A DNA stretch of 64,000 nucleotides from NCBI RefSeq assembly GCF_001028665.1, contig NZ_CP011504.1:992001-1056000 (forward strand). Direction: 5' to 3'. Source of the stretch: Burkholderia pyrrocinia. Its GTDB lineage: Bacteria; Pseudomonadota; Gammaproteobacteria; Burkholderiales; Burkholderiaceae. Position numbers and translations under genes: made by a program. The notes beneath the pieces were generated by a model, which saw only the letters and a program-made list of their open reading frames with translations, was not told the origin of the DNA and did no database searches. This document shows positions 55,501 through 64,000 of this stretch, one piece after another (position 1 is the stretch's first letter; each line of letters starts with the position of its first letter).

Positions 55501-58500
55501 CGGAACCCGGCCGCATCGACGCATCGCTGTAGAGCATGTATCCGGCCAGTTGCTGGAACAACGCGGCCTCGTCGAGGCTCACCGCGCTATGCCGCAGCTG
55601 CACCTGCGCCTGGGTCCACGCGAGCATCGCCGCGCGCGCGAACGATTCGCCGTCGCGATGCTTGTCGACCAGGTCGAGCAGCTGCGCGCGCGAATCCGCG
55701 ACGATGGTCCAGTAGACGATGCTCGCCTTCGCGCCCGGCTCGATGCGCAGCCGCTGCCGCAACGCGAACGCCGCGTCCAGCACCGCGCCTTCGGAAGCGC
55801 TCAGCGCACGCTGTTCGGCCAGCGCAAGCGGCAGGCGAACGCTGCGCCCGCGCCCGATGAAGCGCAATCGATCGGTGTCGAATTCTTCCGCGCCGACGGT
55901 TTCGCCGGACGTCACCGCCAGATGGGCGGCCCAGACCTCCGCCTCGTTCGGCGCGCGCTTGCGCCGCGTCGCCAGAATCGCGCCGGACGCCGGCACGTAC
56001 TCGGTCTCGATGAACAGTTTCGAGAACGCGGGATGGGCGTGATCGGCGGCGGGCGGTGCGAGCACGATTTCCGCGTAGGACGTGAATTCGATCACGCGGG
56101 CCCGGGTGCCCGAATTGGCCACCGACACCCGCCGCACCTCCGCATCGTCCTCGGCGGATACCACCACCTCGACCGACGTCGTCAAGGTGCCGTCGCGACG
56201 CACGAACTCGGCGCGATCCTCGGTGAACGTCACTTCGTAGCTGTCCGGCACCACGCCGGTGGGCTGCCACGTGGCCGACCAGACGTCGCCGCTCTCGGCG
56301 TCGCGCAGATACAGATAGCTGCCCCAATCGTCGCGCGTCGCGTCCTCCCGCCAACGCGTGACGGCCAGATCGTCGCGGCGGCTGTAGCCGGAACCCGCGG
56401 ACGTGAGCATCACCGCGTAGCGGCCGTTGGACAGCAGATGCGTGACGGGCGCGGGATCGTTCGCCGACAGCAGACGCCGCGCGACGCCGGCATCGATACC
56501 ATGCATCCTGCCGGCGGGGCTCGCGTCGACCCGCGGCCGCCCTGCCGCGACCCGGCCCGGTACCCGCTCCTGCAACAGCAGCTCGGTGGCGCGGACGGCG
56601 GGCTCGGCGTGGAAGAAGGTGCGAATGCGCCCGCCCAGCAGCGCATTGGCGATCGACACGATCGACATGCCCTGGTGATGCGCCATGAACGCCCGCACGA
56701 TGGCAACCGGCATGCCTTCCGGCACGCGCGCGGGCGTGTAGTCGAGCGCTTCGTAGAAGCCGAAGCGCCCGCATGCGCCGGCCGCGCGCAACCGCTCGAA
56801 GTTGCGCGCGGCGGCGTCCGGCGCGACCATCGCCGCGAGCGCGGTCGCATAGGGCGCGACCACCAGGTTCTGGTCGAGATCGCGCTTGAGCCCCAGCTCC
56901 GGCACGCCGAAACTCGAATACTGATAGGTCAGCTCGATGTCGCGCGTGTTGTACGCCGATTCGGACATGCCCCACGGCAGGCGCAGCCCGTCGCCATAGG
57001 CGATCTGCCGACGCACCACCAGGTGATTGGTGCGCGCGAGCAGGCTGCTGTCCGGCGCGCGCATCACCAGCGACGGCATCAGGTATTCGAACATCGATCC
57101 CGACCACGAGATCAGCGCCGCGCCGTGCCCGATCGGCGTCGCCAGGCGGCCGAGCCGGAACCAGTGCCGCGCCGGCACATCGCCCTTCGCGATCGCGACG
57201 AAACTCGCCAGGCGAGCCTCCGATGCCAGCAGATCGTAGTTGCCCGGATCGAGCCGTCCTTCGGCCACCGCATAACCGATCGACAGCAGATTCCGCACCG
57301 GGTCGAGCAGAAAACCGAACTCCATCGCATAGGCCATCTGCAACGCGGTATCGGCCAGCGCATGAAGACGCTTGTTCAACACGTCCGCTTCGTCCGACGT
57401 GCGCGTCGCGTCGCGACAATGCCCCTGCACCGCGTGCTCCAGCGCCTGCGCCCAGAACAGCACGTCGTCGACGTCGCCGCCCCGCACCCGGCCGACGTCG
57501 TCCATCAGCGCGCGCGCGACATCGGCGACCGTCGCGGCGAGGATGGTGATCGCGGGCCATTCCGGAGCCGCGCGGCCGTCCGGTGCGCCGTCCTCCCCGG
57601 CCGGCGCGGCGAGCGTCTCCTCCAGTTCGGTCGCGGCCCGCTCGAATTCGCCGTGCAGGGTCGTCCGGGCATCGCCATCCCGGCACACGGCCTTGCGCAA
57701 CAGCGCGAGCGTATCGCCGATCCCATCGTACGCGGCCTGCCACCCCACGCCGGCGGGCTGATTCGCCCACGCGCGGCAACCATTGCCGAGCGCGATCAGG
57801 TGGCCAGCGAGATTGCCGCTGTCGACCGACGACACATACTTCGGCTCGAGGGGCCGCAGGTCGCGCGTGTCGTACCAGTTATAGAAATGACCGCGATAGC
57901 GCGACATCAGCCGCATCGTCGCGAAGGTCGCCTCCAGCCGCGACACCGCGTCCAGCGTGCCAAGCCAGCCGAACTCGCGGGCGCTGACGGCGGACAGCAG
58001 GTACAGCCCGATATTGGTGGGCGAAGTCCGGTGCGCGACAACGGGCTTCGGGTCCTCCTGGAAATTGTCCAGCGGCAGCATCTGATCGTCGGCCGTCACG
58101 AAGGTCTCGAAATAACGCCAGGTCCGGCGCGCGTCGCGCCGCAGCTGGCGCGCATCGTGCGGGGCCACCGCCAGCTCGCCCGCCGGCCGCGGTGCGCGGC
58201 TCAGCCAGTAGGCGATCGCCGGCGCGGCGAGCCAGACCAGCGTGAACGGAACGGCCAGCCAGCCAGCATGACGATCGAAGCGCCAGCCCGCCATCAGGCT
58301 GGCGGCCGCGCCAAGCAGCGCGAGCGTCACGCCGCCGCGCATCTGCAGATACGTGAGCACCAGGGTCCGCCGGTCGCGCGCGCCTGCCTCGGCCGCCGTG
58401 GTCCATTCGAGCAGGTGGCGACGGCTGATCCCCACGCGAAACAGCGTGCGCGCAATCGCGTCGCCCATCGACCACGCCTGCTGCGGCAGCATGACGATCG

Positions 58501-61183
58501 ACAGGCCGAACCGCGTCAACGCGAACTGCAGCTCCGTCGCCCACGCATGGAGCACGCTGTGCGTGGTCATCTTGACGTGCGTGCGCCGCCAGCGCGGCAC
58601 CAGTCCGCTCAATACGGGCAACAGGAACGGCAGCGCGATCGTCACCAGCGCGAACGCGCTCCAGGCAAGCGATACGGGGAGCGGCTGCATCCATCCGGCC
58701 AGCAGCGCGACCAGCATGGCGGGCGCCGTAAGCGTGCGGCGCAGGTTGTCCAGCATCTTCCAGCGGCCGACCGCCGTCAGCGATTCGTGGCCGAAAATCA
58801 ACCACGGCAGGAGCTGCCAGTCGCCGCGCGCCCATCGGTGCAGGCGGCTTGCCGCGACGTCGTAGCGGGACGGCGACGCCTCGACGACCTCGATATCCGA
58901 CGCCAGCCCGGCCCGCGCGAATATGCCTTCGAACAGATCGTGACTGAGCACCGTGTTCTCCGGCACGCGGCCGGCGAGCACCGCCTCGAACGCATCGACG
59001 TCGTAGATGCCCTTGCCCGCATAGGAGCCTTCGTCGAACAGGTCCTGATAGACATCCGAAACGGCCGACACGTAGGGATCGATGCCGTGCGCGCTCGACG
59101 ATACGCGCTGGAACAGCGACCCTTCGTCGCCGCTCGCGAGCGATGACGTGACGCGCGGCTGAAGGATACCGTAGCCGCCGACGATGCACCGGCTCGCCGA
59201 GTCGAATACCGGCCGGTTGAGCGGGTGCGCCATCTTGCCGACCAGGCGGCGCACCGTATCGCGCAGCAGCCGCGTATCGGCATCGAGCGTGATCACGTAG
59301 CGCACGTCCGGCGGCACGCGCGGCGGCCGGCCTTCCAGCGCGATGAACGTCGTGTCCGACGCCCCGCGCAGCAACCGGTTCAGCTCGTGCAGCTTGCCGC
59401 GCTTGCGCTCCCAGCCCATCCAGCACCGTTCGCCGTCGTTCCACACGCGCTTGCGGTGCAGCAGCAGAAAGCGCTCGCCTTCGCCCGGTGCCGCCGGATA
59501 GAGGCGATTCAACCGGTCGATGCCCGCCGCCGCGGATGCCAGCAGCCCGTCGTCGCTGTCCGCGTGCGGGGTCGGCGCATCCACCCAGTCGGAGAGCAAC
59601 GCGAAGTAAAGCGCCCCGTTGGGGCTCGCAAGGTGATGAATTTCCAGTTGCTCGATCTGCTCGGCGAGCGCTGCATCCGTCGTCAGCAGCACCGGCACTG
59701 CGACCATGGTGCGCAGGCCCGGCGGGATGCCGTCGAGCAATGCGAGACCGGGCAGGATCTTCGCGCCGACATCGCGCATCACGCCGCGATTGACGAGCGC
59801 GACCGCGGCATCCAGCGCGGGCAGCAGGCCGGCGAGGCCGAGCCAGATCATCCAGTGGCCGGGCGGTTCGACGCGCGCGAGCCACGCCAGCATGCCCGCC
59901 AGCAGCAGCGCGACGATCAGCCCGATACGGCCGAGATAGCCGCCGAGACCGGCGTGGCGTGTCAGGCGCCGCAACCACAACGCAACGGGCGGCCGATAGC
60001 CGATCTCGGCTTCGAGCGCGGCGCGGCCGTCCGCCAGCAAGTAGTAACCGGGGTCCGTCTCGCGGTCCGGCACCGCGCCGGCGGCCGGCGCGCCGCTCGC
60101 ACCCTGCGCCGCCGCATCGGCGACGACGCGGCGGGCAATCTCGAGCTCGCTGACGGGCGCGCCGCGGGCAAGCGCTTCGACCGCGTCGCGATACAGGTTG
60201 CGCGTGGGGAAATCCATCTCCGCGAAGCCCGGGTGGTTGCGCAGCACCTGATCGACCAGGCTGATGCGCTCGAACAGATCGGTCCAGTCCACCTCCGAAA
60301 TCAGCCGCATGCTGGTGATCACGTTGCGCACGGTCAGGCTGGCGGCACCCTGCTGTTGGTTGACGGAGGCGACGATCTGGTCCGGCGTCGCGCCGCGCGC
60401 CGCCAGGTGCCGATGCAGCCACGCCAGTGCCGGCGCGACGGCCGGATCGTGGTCATGCAGCCGCTGAATCAACTGCACCGCGAACGCATCGTGCAATACG
60501 GCCTGCTCATAACGGGCGACGAGCGGCTCCGCCTCCACCCGCGCCTGCCCGCCTTCGCCGAGCAGGCGATCCGCGAGCGCATCGGCGTCGAGCCGCGCGC
60601 GCCGGTCGTCGATGATCTGATCCGCGAGGCGCCGCAGGTTTTCGATCAGCACGATCCTCAGCGTGATCGCCACCGCCCACAGTTCGCCGATCGTCAGCGG
60701 TTCCACGGCCTGATAGGCCAGCATGAAACGGCATAGCGCATCGGGATCGAAACGACTGTCGGTATGCGCGACGAACGACCAGTTGATCCCGAACACGCGC
60801 GGATAACCGGCGAACGGACCGTTGCTGAGTTTGGGCAGTTGCCGGTAATAGCGAGGGGAAAGATCGTCGCGGATTTGCCGCACCTGTTCCGCGACAAGAT
60901 AGTAGTTGTCGAGCAGCCACTCTGCCGCGGGCGTGATTTCCTCGCCGCGCGCGTCTGCGGCCACCGTGTTCCGGTAGGCCTTCAGCAGATGATCCGCGTT
61001 GTCCTTCAGCCGTGTGGCCAGCGAGGGGCCCGAGGCCACCCCGGGCAACACCTTCTGCGCGCGGGCCAGGCTGTCCGCATGCTGCGCCAGTCGCTCCTCG
61101 CCGAAGAACTCCTCGCGGATCGGCCGGGCATTGCTCCATGGCGATGTCCGGCGTCGCGACATACGCGCAACGTGAATCTTCAA
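52538..61183 (-). CDS. ndvB: Cyclic beta-1,2-glucan synthase (NdvB/ChvB)
   Basis: A 2881-aa membrane enzyme that makes and trims periplasmic cyclic beta-1,2-glucan, important for osmoadaptation and host interaction. Seen in order: an N-terminal soluble region (1-420), membrane helices near 430-480, a GT84 glycosyltransferase core with TLDADTR (about residue 631) and HRWARGDWQ (about 781), more helices (about 820-1000), and two large carbohydrate-binding/GH94 phosphorylase-like modules with the catalytic GDWNDGMN near 2551. Length fits the family. The TTG at 61183 is chosen because GGAGGAGG precedes it; an ATG lies seven codons later without a ribosome site. The HicB-like gene lies 61 nt upstream. 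Confidence 0.95.
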   Translation of the reverse strand: MKIHVARMSRRRTSPWSNARPIREEFFGEERLAQHADSLARAQKVLPGVASGPSLATRLKDNADHLLKAYRNTVAADARGEEITPAAEWLLDNYYLVAEQVRQIRDDLSPRYYRQLPKLSNGPFAGYPRVFGINWSFVAHTDSRFDPDALCRFMLAYQAVEPLTIGELWAVAITLRIVLIENLRRLADQIIDDRRARLDADALADRLLGEGGQARVEAEPLVARYEQAVLHDAFAVQLIQRLHDHDPAVAPALAWLHRHLAARGATPDQIVASVNQQQGAASLTVRNVITSMRLISEVDWTDLFERISLVDQVLRNHPGFAEMDFPTRNLYRDAVEALARGAPVSELEIARRVVADAAAQGASGAPAAGAVPDRETDPGYYLLADGRAALEAEIGYRPPVALWLRRLTRHAGLGGYLGRIGLIVALLLAGMLAWLARVEPPGHWMIWLGLAGLLPALDAAVALVNRGVMRDVGAKILPGLALLDGIPPGLRTMVAVPVLLTTDAALAEQIEQLEIHHLASPNGALYFALLSDWVDAPTPHADSDDGLLASAAAGIDRLNRLYPAAPGEGERFLLLHRKRVWNDGERCWMGWERKRGKLHELNRLLRGASDTTFIALEGRPPRVPPDVRYVITLDADTRLLRDTVRRLVGKMAHPLNRPVFDSASRCIVGGYGILQPRVTSSLASGDEGSLFQRVSSSAHGIDPYVSAVSDVYQDLFDEGSYAGKGIYDVDAFEAVLAGRVPENTVLSHDLFEGIFARAGLASDIEVVEASPSRYDVAASRLHRWARGDWQLLPWLIFGHESLTAVGRWKMLDNLRRTLTAPAMLVALLAGWMQPLPVSLAWSAFALVTIALPFLLPVLSGLVPRWRRTHVKMTTHSVLHAWATELQFALTRFGLSIVMLPQQAWSMGDAIARTLFRVGISRRHLLEWTTAAEAGARDRRTLVLTYLQMRGGVTLALLGAAASLMAGWRFDRHAGWLAVPFTLVWLAAPAIAYWLSRAPRPAGELAVAPHDARQLRRDARRTWRYFETFVTADDQMLPLDNFQEDPKPVVAHRTSPTNIGLYLLSAVSAREFGWLGTLDAVSRLEATFATMRLMSRYRGHFYNWYDTRDLRPLEPKYVSSVDSGNLAGHLIALGNGCRAWANQPAGVGWQAAYDGIGDTLALLRKAVCRDGDARTTLHGEFERAATELEETLAAPAGEDGAPDGRAAPEWPAITILAATVADVARALMDDVGRVRGGDVDDVLFWAQALEHAVQGHCRDATRTSDEADVLNKRLHALADTALQMAYAMEFGFLLDPVRNLLSIGYAVAEGRLDPGNYDLLASEARLASFVAIAKGDVPARHWFRLGRLATPIGHGAALISWSGSMFEYLMPSLVMRAPDSSLLARTNHLVVRRQIAYGDGLRLPWGMSESAYNTRDIELTYQYSSFGVPELGLKRDLDQNLVVAPYATALAAMVAPDAAARNFERLRAAGACGRFGFYEALDYTPARVPEGMPVAIVRAFMAHHQGMSIVSIANALLGGRIRTFFHAEPAVRATELLLQERVPGRVAAGRPRVDASPAGRMHGIDAGVARRLLSANDPAPVTHLLSNGRYAVMLTSAGSGYSRRDDLAVTRWREDATRDDWGSYLYLRDAESGDVWSATWQPTGVVPDSYEVTFTEDRAEFVRRDGTLTTSVEVVVSAEDDAEVRRVSVANSGTRARVIEFTSYAEIVLAPPAADHAHPAFSKLFIETEYVPASGAILATRRKRAPNEAEVWAAHLAVTSGETVGAEEFDTDRLRFIGRGRSVRLPLALAEQRALSASEGAVLDAAFALRQRLRIEPGAKASIVYWTIVADSRAQLLDLVDKHRDGESFARAAMLAWTQAQVQLRHSAVSLDEAALFQQLAGYMLYSDASMRPGSAALLRHATAVSAAGGVGASPLWTHGVSGDLPILLVRIDDIEHIAMVRQLIRAHEYWRMKRLEVDLVIINERAASYVQDLQAALEGLVRTRQPPDEAGRGSIFVLREDLMAAASRALFPSVARAVLAARNGRLVDQLRRLAGSPLPARPDAARAPLPPPAWLPPKGAQAGAGLEYFNGIGGFARGGREYVVILQPGQCTPMPWVNVIANPSCGFLTSAEGGGYTWVTNSREHPLTPWSNDPVTDPPSEVFYVRDDETGMRWGPQAGSIGDDAPGATAFVASHGQGYSRFVHTAAEVAVELLQFVPLADPVKISRLTLRNLSDRPRRLSVATYAEWALGASRSVAAPHTASEIDPPTGALFARNDWSQAYRGRVAFADLCGLQTSWSADRREFIGRNGVLSDPAGFPGRVGASPLSGRVGAGLDPCAALQTTVDLEPGGVVEVVLLLGEGADAAAARQLIEHYRQAEIDAIFAAVTAFWDETLGAIQVETPDRAMDLMLNRWLLYQTLSCRIWARAGFYQASGAYGFRDQLQDGMALAVARPDLTREHLLRAAARQFPEGDTQHWWLPESGSGVRTRISDDRVWLAHAVAHYVDVSGDRAILDASIPFIDGRPLAADEQDAFFIPRISETSASLFEHCVRGLESSLAQVGEHGLPLIGTGDWNDGMNRVGEAGRGESVWLGWFLHATLTAFAPLATAHGSGELAARWLTRAGALRDALADAGWDGEWYRRGYFDDGTPLGSAGNAECSIDAIAQSWSVLSAAADPARAAQAMDALEARLIRRDDGLALLFAPPFDRSPVDPGYIKGYPPGIRENGGQYTHAATWSVLAFAQMGDGDRAAKLFALLNPVNRSRTRSGANRYRVEPYVVAADVYSVAPHVGRGGWTWYTGSAGWLYRAGVEGLLGLRRHGDMLSIQPCIPRSWPGFRATLRHGASHYDIVVENPDDVSGGVSRLVVDGVRLAAGEAAVRLVDDGRRHSVVVTLGTVQAVLM

Positions 61184-61244
61184 GGCGCCTCCTCCGAAAT
61201 CGCCGCATCGTCCGCCCGGGTTTCACGCCCGGCGCGCCGCGCCG

Positions 61245-61697
61245 TCAAATCGCTTCCGACAGCGATGTCGCGACGGGCTCGCCACGCAGCGCGTCATGCT
61301 GCACGGATCGGTCGGTGGCGTTCCCGCACGCCATCGACACGAACGCATCGCGCGTCGTATGCAGCGCGCTCGCCGTCCGATCGATGTCGTGCACGATGCG
61401 CTTCGGCAAGCACAGTTCGATCCGCACGGAACTCGACGTCATCCGGGTCAGGTCGATGTCGAAGAACCGCCAGATCCCGTCGCCGGCATCGACATCCGAC
61501 GCCTGCAATACCGACATGTCCGTGGTCGGAGGCGGAACGAGACGTGCGGACCGGTCATAGCGGGCCATGACCCGTTGCGCAGCGGCCGCCTGCAACTCGC
61601 CATACGAGTCACCTTCCACATCGACCTCGGGAAAATCCGGAAGCGCGCCGCGATAGCGGGGATTCCGGTGCCGCGTGATATAGATCGGATATTTCAT
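61245..61697 (-). CDS. HicB-like protein, copy 2
   Basis: A 150-aa paralogue of the product at 29452: YPIYITRHRNPRYRGALPDFPEVDVEGDSYGEL and a C-terminal ribbon-helix-helix-like segment (LPKRIVHDIDRTASALHTTRDAF). GGAG precedes the ATG. No hicA neighbour exists; the next gene on the strand is ndvB, 61 nt away, so it may regulate glucan synthesis. Confidence 0.78.
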   Translation of the reverse strand: MKYPIYITRHRNPRYRGALPDFPEVDVEGDSYGELQAAAAQRVMARYDRSARLVPPPTTDMSVLQASDVDAGDGIWRFFDIDLTRMTSSSVRIELCLPKRIVHDIDRTASALHTTRDAFVSMACGNATDRSVQHDALRGEPVATSLSEAI

Positions 61698-61883
61698 GAA
61701 CCGCTCCCGACAGACGAATGAGACGAACGTCATCGTGCATCGCGGCGGCTCGACGAGTCGGTACGCTGATGAACAGTCTCCGGGGCACGTTTCGTGGTGC
61801 GCTGCCGGCGGTTCACACACCGGATCGCCGGATGCGGCGCCATCCGGTCAGGCAAGTCAGGCAAGCGCAACGCGCTCGATCCA

Positions 61884-61899
61884 GGTACGACGCCGTACC
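61884..61899. promoter_or_regulatory. 16-bp dyad (GGTACG-ACGC-CGTACC)
   Basis: A perfect dyad, 187 nt before the HicB-like gene at 61697. No convincing -10 hexamer lies at the 21-nt spacing in either direction. Confidence 0.6.
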
Positions 61900-62180
61900 G
61901 ATGACTTGCACGGCGATCGAGCGCATGTTCGGATCGGGTGCGTCGGTCTTTGTTGCCGGGACGGTCAGGACGACCCGGGATGTGGCGCGCTTCACGACAC
62001 CTGTGGGCTCTCAGAAAAGATGTCTTTGGCACCCTATACAAATCAAGAACTTGGGCATTTTTTTGAGACGACTGCATTGCGCCCTTCGCAGAAAAAGTGT
62101 CCTTGGGCACGGGAATTCTTGACCTGCTCCCCGCGTTTAGTACGGTGACGGTGTAGAGTCCGTTCCAGAGAGGAACGGCA

Positions 62181-62441
62181 ATGAAAAAGCGATTCACTGA
62201 AGAACAAATCATCGGCATCTTGAAGGAAGCCGAGGCTGGCTTGAAGCCGGCCGAGCTGTGCCGCAAGTACGGCATATCGGAAGCGACCTACTACAACTGG
62301 AAAGCGAAGTTCGGCGGGATGACGGTCTCCGAAGCACAGCGCCTGAAGGAACTGGAGCAGGAGAACAGCAAGCTCAAACGTCTGTTGGCCGAATCGATGC
62401 TCGACAACGCCGCGCTGAAGGACCTGCTGGCTCGAAAGTAG
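62181..62441 (+). CDS. IS407-group transposase OrfA
   Basis: An 86-aa helix-turn-helix protein (MKKRFTEEQIIGILKEAE...LCRKYGISEATYYNWKAKFGG) with a leucine-zipper-like tail, giving DNA binding and dimerisation. Its end overlaps the OrfB frame, so a fused OrfAB by frameshift is expected. Confidence 0.93.
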   Translation: MKKRFTEEQIIGILKEAEAGLKPAELCRKYGISEATYYNWKAKFGGMTVSEAQRLKELEQENSKLKRLLAESMLDNAALKDLLARK

Positions 62442-62479
62442 CAAGCCCGCAGGCCAAGCGCGAAGCGGTCCGGATATTG

Positions 62480-63307
62480 ATGACCGAACGTGCCATGGGT
62501 GTTACCCGGGCCTGCGGGCTGGTAGGGATTTCGCGCTCGCTGTTTCACTACGAATCACGCCGCCGAATTGACGACGAAGCGCTGACTGGCCGGATGATGG
62601 CCATCGCTGCGCAGAAGCGCCGTTACGGTTATCGCCGGATTCACGTGCTGCTGCAGCGGGATGGCTGCTTCGCCAACCACAAGCGCATCTGGCGCCTGTA
62701 CAGCAAGGCGGGGCTGAGCGTGCGCAAGCGGCGACGCAAGCGTATTGCGGCTGTCGAGCGCACGCCGCTGCCGTTACCGACAGGCCCGAATCAGAGCTGG
62801 TCGATGGACTTCGTTTCTGACGGGCTGGCCTATGGTCGGCAGTTTCGATGCCTGAACGTGGTCGACGACTACACACGCGAGTGCTTGGCCATCGAGGTCG
62901 ATACTTCATTGCCGGGCCTACGCGTGCAGCAAGTGCTCGAGCGGCTCAAGGAGATGCGAGGCTTGCCCGCATCCATCACGGTCGACAACGGGCCGGAGTT
63001 CGCTGGTAAGGTGCTGGATGCATGGGCCTACGAAGCCGGTGTCACGCTGTCGTTCATTCGGCCTGGCAAGCCGGTGGAGAATGCCTATATCGAGAGCTTC
63101 AACGGGCGGTTCCGCGATGAATGCCTGAATGAGCACTGGTTCGTCTCAATGCGCCACGCCAAGCGGCTGATTGAGGAATGGCGTATCGAGTACAACACCG
63201 AGCGGCCCCATAGTTCACTCGGCTATCTGACGCCTGCGCAGTTCGCTCGGGCGCACGACGCGAAGCAGCAGTTTTTAACCTCGGACTCTAACTGCAGTTC
63301 GGACTAA
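62480..63307 (+). CDS. IS407-group transposase OrfB (DDE integrase)
   Basis: Integrase-type transposase of about 275 aa with the catalytic triad in SMDFVSDGL (D), TVDNGPEF (D) and YIESFNGRFRDECL (E). The frame is open from before 62441; the first ATG is at 62480, but production as a frameshift fusion with OrfA is likely. It appears intact. Confidence 0.9.
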   Translation: MTERAMGVTRACGLVGISRSLFHYESRRRIDDEALTGRMMAIAAQKRRYGYRRIHVLLQRDGCFANHKRIWRLYSKAGLSVRKRRRKRIAAVERTPLPLPTGPNQSWSMDFVSDGLAYGRQFRCLNVVDDYTRECLAIEVDTSLPGLRVQQVLERLKEMRGLPASITVDNGPEFAGKVLDAWAYEAGVTLSFIRPGKPVENAYIESFNGRFRDECLNEHWFVSMRHAKRLIEEWRIEYNTERPHSSLGYLTPAQFARAHDAKQQFLTSDSNCSSD

Positions 63308-63650
63308 AACCGGGGGCAGGTCATTCTCAGAAAAGTCGTCCTTGGGCAGGTTGCCCATCTACGTCGGGATGTCCCAGCAAGCTTTGACGACGAGCGCCGC
63401 CACAGAGGCCGACACAAGAACCTGACGGGACGCAAATCGTGCGCTATAAATGTGCAGATAAGCGCCTCCAATACGAAAACAACAACACGGCGAACTCGAT
63501 CAAACATTGTGGCAAAAGCCCATGTTGACAAATATTCTCCGATCATTTCCTGCAAGACGCGGTATGTCACACCCTTCACGCGCGGAACGCAGTCAATTAT
63601 TCAAAAAAACATATTGAGACTGCGGACATCTTTTCCGAGAGACATGTGGG

Positions 63651-64000
63651 CTCTCAGAAAAGATGTCTTTGGCACCCTATACAAATCAAGAACTTGGGCA
63701 TCTTTTTTGAGACGACTGCATTGCGCCCTTCGCAGAAAAAGTGTCCTTGGGCACGGGAATTCTCAGAAAAGTCGTCCTTGGGCAGGTTGCCCATCTACGT
63801 CGGGATGTCCCAGCAAGCTTTGACGACGAGCGCCGCCACAGAGGCCGACACAAGAACCTGACGGGACGCAAATCGTGCGCTATAAATGTGCAGATAAGCG
63901 CCTCCAATACGAAAACAACAACACGGCGAACTCGATCAAACATTGTGGCAAAAGCCCATGTTGACAAATATTCTCCGATCATTTCCTGCAAGACGCGGTA
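63651..64000. repeat. MITE-like element, copy 2, cut by the window end
   Basis: It starts with the same 17-bp terminal repeat (63651-63667), nine bases after copy 1 ends. It matches copy 1 almost base for base, with one indel in a T-run, and is uninterrupted at the IS insertion point. The window ends inside it. Confidence 0.8.

Larger units (their letters stand above)
62120..63323 (+). mobile_element. IS407-group (IS3 family) insertion sequence, complete
   Basis: 1204 bp. The left end starts TGACCTGCTCCCC and the right end is the inverse of TGACCTGCCCCCGG. It is flanked by the 4-bp direct repeat TTCT (62116-62119 and 63324-63327), as expected for the IS407 group. It interrupts the MITE-like repeat; the uninterrupted sequence is seen in the second copy around 63760. 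Confidence 0.93.
62008..63641. repeat. MITE-like element, copy 1, split by an IS
   Basis: It starts CTCTCAGAAAAGATGTC (62008-62024) and ends GACATCTTTTCCGAGAG (63625-63641), inverted repeats of 17 bp with one mismatch. Without the IS and target duplication it is about 426 bp. Inside, near the left end, are two further degenerate (T/G)CAGAAAAG...TTGGGCA subrepeats. Confidence 0.75.

Noticed and set aside
55484..59146. A 1220-codon open frame on the plus strand opposite ndvB
   Set aside because: It is the antisense shadow of a high-GC gene: Arg/Ala-rich, low-complexity, no ribosome site, and ndvB motifs are clear on the other strand.
63304..63991. Two nearly identical ~90-100 codon minus-strand frames in the tandem repeats
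   Set aside because: They are identical because the DNA is repeated; no ribosome site, and they run across element ends. Treated as part of the MITE-like repeat.

Overview
The window looks like a high-GC Burkholderiaceae chromosome segment, most like the Burkholderia cepacia complex and probably a secondary replicon. The reasons are the GC-rich codon use, an IS407-group insertion sequence, and many two-gene accessory modules and small proteins typical of Burkholderia. No rRNA, tRNA, CRISPR array or phage module was seen. All calls come from reading the sequence; no database search was run.

Layout. 0-2.1 kb: an AdeRS/BaeRS-like two-component pair. 2.1-12.0 kb: a catabolic cluster for a sugar-acid-like compound. 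It holds two MFS anion symporters, a LysR regulator, a PdxA-family dehydrogenase, a rhamnonate-dehydratase-like enolase-superfamily enzyme, a DapA-family aldolase, a beta-propeller protein and a COG3618-type lactonase/amidohydrolase. A 13-bp word is shared by the promoter regions of the first MFS gene and the LysR/pdxA divergon. 12-23 kb: an alpha/beta hydrolase with a Cys in the nucleophile position, a MASE1-PAS membrane sensor with no output domain, a GNAT acetyltransferase, a periplasmic PPIase, a secreted propeller, a dicarboxylate symporter, and a glycosyltransferase/unknown/polysaccharide-deacetylase operon.

23-62 kb is an island of small and stress-type genes: a cold-shock protein, an extra rpsU, slipin, HicB-like proteins, a SagB-type nitroreductase, DUF1488, a TRIC channel, PRC-barrel proteins, transketolase, a Na+/H+ antiporter, DUF3309, DUF3096, SYLF lipoprotein, CsbD, OsmB-like, a fatty acid desaturase and a 2.9-kaa cyclic beta-1,2-glucan synthase. 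A complete Crp/Fnr-family regulator sits in its middle (39.7 kb). Scattered through 27-62 kb are 13 copies of a 16-bp dyad, roughly KGTACG-N4-CGTACC with a GTCCG variant. At about ten of them a -10-like hexamer begins exactly 21 nt past the dyad, which puts the dyad centre at -41.5, the class II position of Crp/Fnr activators. I infer that the resident regulator, or a close relative, drives the island. The gene content recalls the low-oxygen-activated locus I remember from B. cenocepacia; that link is recollection, not a comparison made here.

The 27-31 kb part carries degraded copies of genes that are intact at 40-61 kb: a Crp/Fnr C-terminal fragment, a desaturase remnant beside the same small gene, and a HicB-like gene. 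This points to an old segmental duplication. The right end (62-64 kb) holds a tandem pair of about 426-bp elements with 17-bp terminal inverted repeats; the first is split by a complete 1204-bp IS407-group element with a 4-bp target duplication.
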